From contig NC_134753.1 of NCBI RefSeq assembly GCF_050436995.1, positions 11,718,001 through 11,782,000 on the forward strand: a stretch of 64,000 bases of DNA, in the 5' to 3' direction. A program made the position numbers and the translations under genes. The notes beneath the pieces were generated by a model. That model was given only the letters and a program-made list of their open reading frames with translations. It made no database searches and was not told where the DNA came from. This stretch comes from Anticarsia gemmatalis (Eukaryota > Arthropoda > Insecta > Lepidoptera > Erebidae). Shown piece after piece: positions 36,920 through 45,716 of the stretch. Within the stretch, counting starts at the first letter, position 1. Each line of letters begins with the position of its first letter.

Positions 36920-36954
36920 ATACCTTTCGTTACCCTGAAAGGAACGAAAGGTAT
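36920..36954. repeat. 12-bp hairpin
   Basis: ATACCTTTCGTT and its exact complement AACGAAAGGTAT are separated by 11 nt. GGTAT(A)TCAAG-type motifs are repeated three times just downstream (36951-36981). Confidence 0.6.
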
Positions 36955-38782
36955 ATCAAGTTAAGGTATCAAGGTATATCAAGCTTTAAATATATGTATT
37001 ATCGGAAAACTTTCTATGCCAGAGAGATAATACTATATTAGTGACGAAAATGTTATCGGTGACATTATAATATCATCATCATAAAAATCCCACACACCGC
37101 TATCCCCTACCACTTGTCACCCCAAATCAGATATAACCAACAATAACCGCGTATGAAATTTGTGCGGCCAGTTATTCAGCTTTTAAATCAATGTGTGTTT
37201 GATAAAAAGCCAGTTTGTTCGTAACGAGCTATGGACACGACATCGTGGTAGGGGAAACGATTATGAAAAAATATTCGCTTTATTTTTTCTTTTTTCTAAT
37301 GGTAATTGACGGGTGGTAATTGAAAAATAGCTGACTGTTTACTTCTAAGTATGAATGAAAAAGCTTGTTACAACATGAGTTTTTGAGTAGTTTAGTAGTT
37401 ACAAATATTTGTGGAAAATTACTGGGTTTTCCATCTGTTTTCGTGGTTGTGTGACGTAACATTCTTAAGATAACATTTCTACATTAGAATGTTATTTGGC
37501 TGACTGCGACAATAATAAATTAACGAAGACGAAACACTTATAACCTTGCATCAGATATCGTCTCTAAAATCTTAAGAAAACCTTTCATAGGTAACAGATA
37601 CATAATAAAAAACTAAAACTTACATACATTGGCAGTCGTTATCCGTAGAAATGTTATATAGCCCGTTTTTCAGCTATCCGGTACGGTAAAAATTGTTTTT
37701 ACGGCGGCAGTTGCGGCCTTTAATACTCACTTAGGCTCTCTGTTCTAGCTTAATATTTTTGTATTCGTATATCTTATTATAATACGCAGACTTACAATCT
37801 CCGACAATGAAAAGTTGTAGTAACCTTGCCAATCCCACGACCGCTGTGACCCTTCACAGCACATTCATTATAACCCTAGTGTAATAATTCCTTCGTCCTA
37901 CAGTAATTCTTTAACGTGTACTATAAAATTGCAAGGGACAGTTTATTATTCAGCACTTTTTCATTAACCAGTGTTTATGAGACCGTAAACATTTGGTATT
38001 TATTAAAACGCATAATCTTGCTGTATATTATGTTTTGTTGAAAGGGTTGAAAGTGGGTGTCGTTGTGAATTTAAAATGCAATTTATTAATGGAAAGTTAA
38101 GGTAAAAAGTATGCCAAAATATTTAAATTTAAGAAATTTCGGCATGACTTCTGCAGCATGATATTTACACTCTTTATTTTGGAACAGCGGGCTACATTAC
38201 TTGAATCTCAATGTTGAATAAGCCAAGTGGACTGATCAGTTTTTCACCCAAAACTTCTCAATAATTATACGAGAAATAGACAACCGAGTAGCTATTGAGA
38301 ATCGATAATGTGAGGACATTGCCACCTTGGTCACCATTACGCTAAATTTGAGACTAGCAAAATCTATTATCTCTCATTCGCAATAATTATTAAACACAGT
38401 AGTATTGAGTTCAAAAAACGTTTTACCAAACCTCCTCTTTCATTCATCAGATCAATTGAAGGTTGCTGGTACTACGTTCAATAGACCCCGTAATGAAATG
38501 ATACCATTAAGCCTTCACCATAATTATATGCAGAGCACACTATCAAAACAAAATGGCAATTAACCCCATTATCTAAATGATCACTAAACAGCCTATGACG
38601 ACAACACGACCACATTACACCATAACGCTCCTACCCCTTATACCAGTGGCTCTCAAAATTTACTATGCTTAATATACTTACTCACCACGCTTTCGTCGGC
38701 AAAAGTCGACAAAAATATAGCGTCGTGAGCACGTTCTGATTTGTCGAATATAGTCGACGGCGGTCAAATTGTTAACCTAAAC

Positions 38783-38838
38783 AATTATTGTCCAAGTGCT
38801 GGACAAGGGTCTCCTCCCGTGATGAGAGAGGAAGTCAA
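38783..38838 (-). repeat. SINE T1 tail fragment (decayed)
   Basis: ATTGTCCAAGTGCTGGACAA followed by GGGTCTCCTCCCGTGATGAG matches the complement of the T1 3' end. It is cut off after AGAGAGG. Confidence 0.65.
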
Positions 38839-40053
38839 ATATACATTTTTTTTTAAATTATCGTGCCTTGTACGTATCATATTATAATGCAACTAGTCCT
38901 AAGCAGTTCGTACCTCTTAAACTTAAAAAAAAAATCCTTTTTATTTTTTCAGTAAATTACGTAGAAACTAGACTTTCCTACAAGTGCATGTTTTCTACAT
39001 TTATTTTCTTTACTAAATAATAATTTTGACTCATTACTGCTTTACTGACAGGTCGCCCATTAGTCAACTGCACTAGCCAAATGTTGGTTCAACATGATAT
39101 GCACATTGCACGTAAATGTAAAATTTACATATACTTAGCAAAGAAAATTTTGTTAAGGCACATACAGAAACACTGATTTATGCCCTGTTACAAACAAATA
39201 CAATATAAAATTTGAACAATTATAATTTGCACGTCTTGTGAAGTGCCAGCTAACCTGCAAGCTTAAAAATTATGAAATTTAAAATTAGATGTATAGAAAT
39301 GCTATTTTTTGCAGCTGGTACTGTCGAATATAGGGCAATTAACCTTTTAAATGTACTAAAAACCGGTCCATACCAAAATTTGACACCAGCTAGCCGGTTG
39401 TTGACTGAGCTGATGTCGACAAGATTGAGTACCACTGCCTAAACTAGCCATACTTTTCCTTGCACCCATTTATACCCCATTGATTACCCCATAGGGTGGG
39501 GTGTTTCCGTGACTTTTCACTATTAATTCAATTAGTACAATAAATAGTTTGAAGTCGGTAAAAAGCATTATAATAATCGTATACTATGTGATATAGAATA
39601 TTTTTTAACGCAAAAGTGTCGTATCTCAACGGTACTGTAGTGTATGGTAACACGCTTCTGAAATCTTTATGGAGTTTATGATGCCCTGGTAGCCTGAGTC
39701 GTGGTTTAAGTGCGGACTTTATTTATAAAGTGTTGTATTTTTAGTATTTATGTAAAAGATAAAGTTTGTTTATTTATAGCGCTTTTAGCGACTGGTGAGA
39801 AGTTTTTATTTTTGTTTTTACACCATAAATTTTATTTTCTTACTATTATGGATATTTATTTCAATCTGTATAAAATAAAAATAGTGTTCTTTATAGTTTG
39901 TTTGTTTGCACACGCGACTCTATAAAACCAGTACCAATTGAACCAGTCTTATTTGAATTAAAATACTTTTGAGCATGATGAGCTACCTTAATTGCTCTTT
40001 AGTTAAGATTGTTCTGTATCTATACTATTGTCTATACTATTCTACCTGTTTTC

Positions 40054-40305
40054 ATACATAATAACAATACGCCTGTTACACCTAAAAGTGAAGGTTGAGT
40101 ATAAAATACACCGACGCTTCGACATTAAAAATGTTATATGTAACAGGGGTGAGGTTATTGTCATTTACCAGGACGTTACCAAACTAATATAATATAATTT
40201 TAATATAAAGTAGAAAATACCAATGGTACTTTGCCTAACCCGACTGGAACCCGAGACCACATGATTAGCAGCTGGATACACTACCGACCGGGCCACAAAG
40301 GTACT
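40054..40305 (-). mobile_element. tRNA-derived SINE, family T2, near full length
   Basis: On the minus strand an A box TGGCCCGGTCGG (complement of 40284-40295) and a B box GGTTCCAGTCG (complement of 40241-40251) form a tRNA-like head. The body ends in the complement of ATACGCCTGTTACACC. The flanks TACCTGTTTTC (40043-40053) and TACCTATTTTC (40306-40316) differ by one base and look like an aged target duplication. A tail fragment of the same family lies at 61216-61330. Confidence 0.8.
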
Positions 40306-40329
40306 TACCTATTTTCCTTAATATATAAA

Positions 40330-40547
40330 TAAAGCCCATAGCCAGTTGCGCTCACCGGTCGGTAAACGATCTGTGGGTTAAGCAACCGTTGGCGCGGTAA
40401 TTTCATAGATGGGTGACCGCATAGTGGTATTTGAACTGGGCGTCTCCGTGCTACTAAGACATCAGTCGTTAAGCCATGTCAAAGGCCTCTCGGGCGGCTT
40501 GAACAACTTTGACACTAGGTTGACCACTAACCATACGACAAACAAAC
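40330..40547 (+). mobile_element. 5S-rRNA-derived SINE, family A, 10-bp target duplication
   Basis: AATATATAAA flanks both sides (40320-40329 and 40548-40557). The head has GTCGGTAAACGATCTGTGGG, TTAAGC, GGCGCGGTAATTTC and GATGGGTGACCGC (40408-40420). The middle has lost the GTCGGTCCCGG segment, present in 61910-62166, by an internal deletion. The tail reads CTAACCATACGACAAAC. It sits 14 bp from the target duplication end of SINE 40054-40305. Confidence 0.88.
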
Positions 40548-41296
40548 AATATATAAAAAATAGCACAAAACCTGCAAACCTCAATACTATCCACAGTACG
40601 GTAAGAAACCTCTAAGGCGGTATAGTATAAAGCATGAAACGCTAGCGGCATTCTCATTACTTACACTGCGTTATACGCTCCGTCGAAGCCTTCGAGTTGA
40701 CCTGCTTCCTCGCAGATAAATATAAAACGCTGTGATGTAAGTCGCTTAGCAGTTTTTTGTGTATTTTTTTAGTGCTGTATAAGGGCCAGTTGTTTCGCGA
40801 TTTGTTACTTTTAAGACTAGTTGTTCAACGTTTTCATTGAACGTATAGTTATTATATCCATTCGATGTGTGAATTTCTTGTAAGCAACATTTCGTAACAA
40901 CTAATTTACACTAAAGTATTATTATGTAAAGGCAACGGTTTGGATGATTAAATGGAGGTATGTAACAAAACCATGGAATTAATTTTAATGAAATTTATTA
41001 CACAGATGATTTGTAACTTTAATAACACATAGGATACTTTTGATCCTAGCATCTTTCACGCGGACGAATTCGCTGACCGAAACTAGTACCTTATACTATG
41101 TTCTGAACTATCTCATCTGTTGAATCATAGCTAACCTAGCTATTAACGTAGCCTTAAGCCTTAGAAAGAACACACATTCCATAAACTATCATTACGATAC
41201 CTCCTAAGTACTTATACTGAGTCATCTAACTTTAGGTATCTTTAATATCTATAATTAACTATCTTAACGTTAGTGTGCAATTTGTTGAATAAAATA

Positions 41297-41402
41297 ATAA
41301 TAATTACCGAGTAATAATAACAAAAACAAAATCATTTTATACCAAAGGAAGAGGAACAAACTTCAAATCGCTCTCCTGTAAAATTAATATAATGTCAGTT
41401 GA
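41297..41402 (-). repeat. Dispersed repeat of unknown type, copy 2
   Basis: Its reverse complement matches 18570-18676 over about 106 bp, including TTTTACAGGAGAGCGATT and CCTTTGGTATAAAATGATTT. It lies just before the SINE at 41424. Non-coding. Confidence 0.75.
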
Positions 41403-41423
41403 ATAATGAGTCATATTTGATAG

Positions 41424-41740
41424 ACCAGTGATAGCCGAGTGGTATAAGTTGATACCTCCCGCGCAAGTGGTCGCAGGTTCGAACCCGAGGCAACACACCA
41501 ATGACTTTTCGAAGTTATGTGTGTATTAGATTAGATATAATTATCACATGCTCCAACGGTGAAGGAAAACATCGTGAGGTGACCTTGCATGCCTAAAATT
41601 TGTTTAAAACATTTATTGAAGGCTTGCAAAGTCCCCAACCCGCACTTGGCCAGCGTGGTGGACTCAAGGCTTAATCCCTCCTCATTATGGGAGGAGACCC
41701 TTGCCCAGCAGTGGGACATTAATGGGTTACATTTATTATT
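41424..41740 (+). mobile_element. tRNA-derived SINE, family T1, full length
   Basis: The head carries an A box TAGCCGAGTGG (41432-41442) and a B box GGTTCGAACCC (41476-41486). The body has ATGACTTTTCGAAGTTATGT, then GGTGAAGGAAAACATCGTGA, then CTTGGCCAGCGTGGTGGACT, and ends CCCAGCAGTGGGACATTAAT. A short TTATT-type repeat tail follows (to about 41750). Of all copies in the window this and 52214-52519 are the only ones with the tRNA head. A 73-codon minus-strand frame inside it is not a gene. Confidence 0.9.
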
Positions 41741-42299
41741 TATTATTTGCAATAGTGAGTGAAAAAACTTATGACCGTCGACGGTGATGAAAAACTAGCT
41801 GACAATGGGTTCGATATGTATAATGATAATTAGGAGATATCGAATAAGATCATTGACCTAAGACTGTATGACCGTCAAGCATAAGCTATATAACTTAATC
41901 AATAGGCAGTATTAAAAGTCATCTATACTCATTCAAATTCACATCACATTTCACGTAATTATGAAAACGTGTGAAACATTCGCGACTCTTCCCCATTCAT
42001 GAGTCACACTGAGTCAGAAACTGAGTTCTATTGAACAAAACTAGCACAGTTTGAGCTCCAAATACGCGCTTACAAGTTCCAATGATATGCGCATTATAAT
42101 CTGTGCATAATATCCGACGTAAAACTGCGCTTTTCCAGCCCCTGTATGTCATGGTGGGGCCATTAAATAAACGATTAGTCAATACTTATCGTTTATTATT
42201 ATGTTTCGTGTTACGTGCAATACAATATCAATTTAATATTGTGATACGTTTGTATTGCTTTTATGGAAATTTATGTACTGACAGAATTTCTGTTTTAAC

Positions 42300-42362
42300 A
42301 CAAGGCCTAATCTCACCATCATTACAGGAAGAAACCCTTGCATGGGACATTCATGAGTTAAA
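42300..42362 (+). repeat. SINE T1 tail fragment (decayed)
   Basis: CAAGGCCTAATCTCACCATC followed by GAAACCCTTGCATGGGACAT and TCATGAGTTA follows the T1 3' end with many substitutions and a small deletion in the CAGCAGTGG motif. Confidence 0.5.
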
Positions 42363-42700
42363 TTACTTAATTTATTTATTAATATATTTTTTTAGCGCCT
42401 GTCTGTGAAGCCTAGGCTAAAAATTTGTTGTATTAAAAAAATATTGTCACAATTTCTGTAACCTAACAATACTCTTGAAAGCGACAACTTTTATTCAAAA
42501 GCTAATTTCAGCACTACAATAGGATAGTAAATCAAAAACGACGTTTTTCCATTGTCAGCTAGTTTTTCATCACGGTCACAACATTTTTACTGACTATTAC
42601 AATTTACAATACAAATCGTACTACTCTCCTACGTTTCAGGTCATTCATGTTTTGTTGGTAATAGTGATGATAAAGCAAGCCTGAGTTTGAAATCTTATAT

Positions 42701-42918
42701 ACAGCTCCCGCGGTTTCGCTTGGTATTATAAGGGTAAAATAAAAAAGAGATTTAGGCATCGGCATTTATAAAAAAACTGACCTATATTTGTACTCGTTTT
42801 TGCCAACTACTTTCAGGCTGAAGTACGTCAGAATCCGGTTCTTTAGCCTCAACTTCAACCAGCATAACAAACCGACAGACAGACAAATAGACTTTCGCAA
42901 TGACAATACCAGTATGGA
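42701..42918 (-). mobile_element. Degenerate non-autonomous Helitron
   Basis: CTCCCGCGGTTTCGC at the left is the complement of a Helitron 3' segment whose CTAG has eroded to ACAG-like sequence. At the right, ACAGACAGACAAATAGACTT, TCGCAATGACAATACC and AGTATGGA followed by T matches the complement of a common insect Helitron 5' end. No coding sequence. It lies 330 bp left of the coding Helitron, in opposite orientation. Confidence 0.5.
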
Positions 42919-43779
42919 TTTTTTTATCGAATTACCGTGGTTACCTCTGGCCTAGTGGCCGCACTGGCCGACCCGGCGACACAGACATAGCTCGGAGCAG
43001 CTATCGATTGCCAACCCCAACGTAATTGCCTGCCCTTTCTTCTTATTGACAGCCAACGTTCCAGAATCATCTCGCGCACTTCCAATTTTAAAATAGGAAG
43101 CTTTTTTCTTCTTTTGTTTTGTGGCCTGCTTTTTTTTTCTTTGAGGTTTAGGTGTAGTGTTGTGTGAGGTTGCAATTAAGGGTTTATGAGCGTTTCTTTT
43201 TGAAGAAAATTTTAAAGAATAATTTGAATATCACTGCGTGTTTATTATCTACTATATAAAAATAAGTCGGGTTTTCCTTCCTGACGCTATAACTCCAGAA
43301 CGCACGAACCGATTTCCACGGTTTTGGATTCGTTGGAAAGGTCTCGAGCTCCGCGAGGTTTATAGCAAAGAAAATTCAGGAAAAAATTCAACAGAAAGGC
43401 GAAAAAACAGAGAAAATCATTTTTCTCATACAGCGCCATCTCTGATACATAGCATGTACTACATACCAATATTTGTATCGTATTTCTTTTAATATTTTTA
43501 TTTGACAGCTACTCATTGTAGATGGTGCCGGTGCGTGATATATTGTTTGACAGAGAATTTCATGTGAAAAAACGGTATTGTGTTCAAAAAAGTAAAAAAT
43601 ATAAGTTATTCGTTTCCTAACATTTTAATTGGAAACCAACAAATCAATTACGTGTATTGTGCAGATTTTTATTCGATTTCAACAGCAGGCATTTTGTCTT
43701 TAAGGTGGTAAGTTAAACTGTGTAAATTATGTGGATCGTGCATTTGAGGTTAAATTCACTACTCTGTCCATAGTCCAAA

Positions 43780-44259
43780 ATGCCTAGAGGACGACGTGCG
43801 AACATCGGCCGCCGCACAAGACATGCAAGCCAGCAACAAGTGTATTCACAGAACTTAAGCGAAGTAAGACAAAATATAATAAGAGAAAATGCCCGATTAA
43901 GACAGCGCGTGAGCACACGAAGATCATTGGCATCATACAATCGCTTGGCATTCCAATATGATCCCACTGCGAACTACAGTAATGATGAAAATTTAGATAT
44001 TGGACCAATGACGACTGTATGCCGATATTGTAATGCGTTAAAGTTTAAAAGAGAAACGGCTGGATTGTGTTGCGCAAGTGGAAAAGTCAAACTGGATCCA
44101 TTACTTACACCACCACAGCCACTGAAACAATTGTTCGATGGAAGTGATCACGATTCCTACCATTTTCTTCAACACATCCTTGAATACAATAACTGCTTTC
44201 GCATGACTTCCTTTGGAGCTAATATCATTCGAGAAGGCGGCTTTATGCCGACTTGCAAG
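43780..44259 (+). CDS. RepHel exon 1 (residues 1-160)
   Basis: The exon opens with a very basic N-terminus. Residues 81-98 contain CRYC and a later CC pair (C81, C84, C97, C98), a zinc-finger-like cluster typical of the region in front of Helitron Rep. The exon ends at MPTCK with a CAAG|GTAAAA donor at 44259/44260. Reading past the donor gives only 12 more codons with no family similarity before a stop, which supports the splice. Confidence 0.85.
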
Positions 44260-44404
44260 GTAAAAGATACAACACACAGAACCAATCACTCACACTAACA
44301 AAATGAATTGCAACAATAAAAACTACATATACACCAAACACTACACCATCACACGATCAGAAGTTACACCGTATTCTTCAACAAATGATTGTTTGCAATT
44401 ACAG
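44260..44404. other. RepHel intron 1 (145 bp)
   Basis: It starts GTAAAAGATAC and ends TTTGCAATTACAG. Removing it joins MPTCK directly to IQGQIYH in phase 0, the uninterrupted order seen in other Helitron proteins (known from memory). It contains in-frame stops and is AT-richer than the exons. Confidence 0.8.
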
Positions 44405-44906
44405 ATACAAGGACAAATATATCATTTGCATGGTTCAATGGTGCCATCACCGGATGAGCCGCATCAATTTCTGCAAATATATTTTATTTCGTCGATGGTG
44501 GATCAGCTGAATGTGCGTTGCAATATACAGGGAACACAACAGTTAAAGAGACGAATTATAGAACAGTTGCAAGCATTTTTTCACGCTAATAACGCTGTGG
44601 TTAATATGTTCAAAACAGCATTGGAACAAATGCCATCGGATACGCACAAATTTGTCATAAGAGCGGATTGTACCCCAACAGGTGAACACGTGCGAAGATT
44701 CAATGCACCCACCGTTAATGATGTTGCTGCAATTATTGTTGGCGATCCAACTAAATCGCGAGACATTGTCGTTCAGCGAAGAAGCAATATCATGCATCGT
44801 GTAAACGAGACACATCGTTTGTACGATGCGTTACAATATCCAATCATTTATTGGCAAGGGCAAGACGGATACGACATCACGTTGAAGATGGTCGATCCAA
44901 TTACAG
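44405..44906 (+). CDS. RepHel exon 2 (about residues 161-327)
   Basis: The exon begins IQGQIYHLHGSMVPSP and continues with FLQIYFISS, the conserved region before the Rep domain. It runs through a variable stretch ending in DGYDITLKMVDPIT. It has no stop in this frame. It leaves in phase 1 at CCAATTACAG|GTAAAA. Confidence 0.85.
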
Positions 44907-44980
44907 GTAAAATATTCACACACTAATTATATTGCTATTATTGGTTTCTATTAACAATTCATTTAATTTTGCATTTTCAG
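44907..44980. other. RepHel intron 2 (74 bp)
   Basis: It starts GTAAAATATTC and ends TTGCATTTTCAG with a good pyrimidine tract. Removal restores the frame between PIT and GVSTNKN. Its length is near the minimum for insect introns. Confidence 0.8.
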
Positions 44981-45716
44981 GTGTATCAACGAATAAAAAT
45001 CTAAGCGCAATGAATTACTATGCGTATCGTTTGATGATTCGTACACATGAGGAGAATGTCATTCTGAAGTGCCGTCGGCTATTCCAGCAATTCGCTGTCG
45101 ACATGTATGTCAAAGTCGAGACCGAACGTTTAGCGTTCATCCGATACAATCAGGCAAAGCTACGATCTGAGGACTATATACACTTGCGTGATGCTATTCA
45201 TTCAGATGGCGATGTTCAGAATGTTGGACGTCTGACGATTCTTCCATCATCATATATCGGAAGCCCACGCCACATGCACGAATACGCTCAAGACGCTATG
45301 ACGTACGTGCGAAATTATGGAACTCCGGATTTGTTTATTACGTTCACTTGCAATCCGAAGTGGATGGAAATTGAACGTGAGATGGAACCGGGACAAAAAC
45401 CGCAAGATCGCCATGACATAATCGCCAGAGTATTTCAGCAAAAACTCAAGGTTATGATGGATGTGCTTACTAAGTATCGAGTTTTTGGTGACACACGTTG
45501 TTATATGTACTCGGTGGAATGGCAGAAGCGTGGACTACCGCATGCTCATATCCTAATTTGGTTGCTGAACAAATTACATTCAAATGAAGTGGATGACATC
45601 ATATCAGCTGAAATTCCTGATCCAGTCACTGATCCCCATCTACACGACATTGTGACGACGCAGATGGTGCATGGACCGTGCGGTGCTTTGAATCCATTAT
45701 CGCCTTGCATGGCTGA
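44981..45716 (+). CDS. RepHel exon 3, Rep N-terminal half
   Basis: It contains the conserved AMNYYAYRLMIR block, LPSSYIGSPRHMHEYAQDAM, Rep motif 1 FTCNP (45343-45357) and Rep motif 2 with the metal-binding HxH in GLPHAHIL (histidines at 45541 and 45547). The frame ends at a stop at 45730-45732. Codons after GCTGAT at about 45715 no longer match the family, so the break lies there. GAT and the following TAT share bases, which suits a microhomology deletion. Confidence 0.88.

Larger units (their letters stand above)
34532..40042. other. Non-genic stretch
   Basis: Nothing gene-like was found. Small structures are the second copy of the 50-bp duplication (34653-34700), a TTCGTAGAC/GTCTACGAA pair (35611-35667), a 12-bp hairpin (36920-36954), and a minus-strand SINE T1 scrap at 38783-38838. 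GC-richer patches at 35235-35345 and 38690-38765 contain inverted GTCGAC-like motifs of unknown meaning. Confidence 0.4.

Noticed and set aside
41424..41495. tRNA-like sequence considered as a genuine tRNA gene
   Set aside because: The same head plus long body recurs at 52214-52519 with a target duplication, so it is a SINE.
42924..43175. 83-codon minus-strand frame with basic residues just before the Helitron
   Set aside because: The lysine/arginine richness comes from an A/T-rich homopurine tract. No family resemblance and no splice sites.
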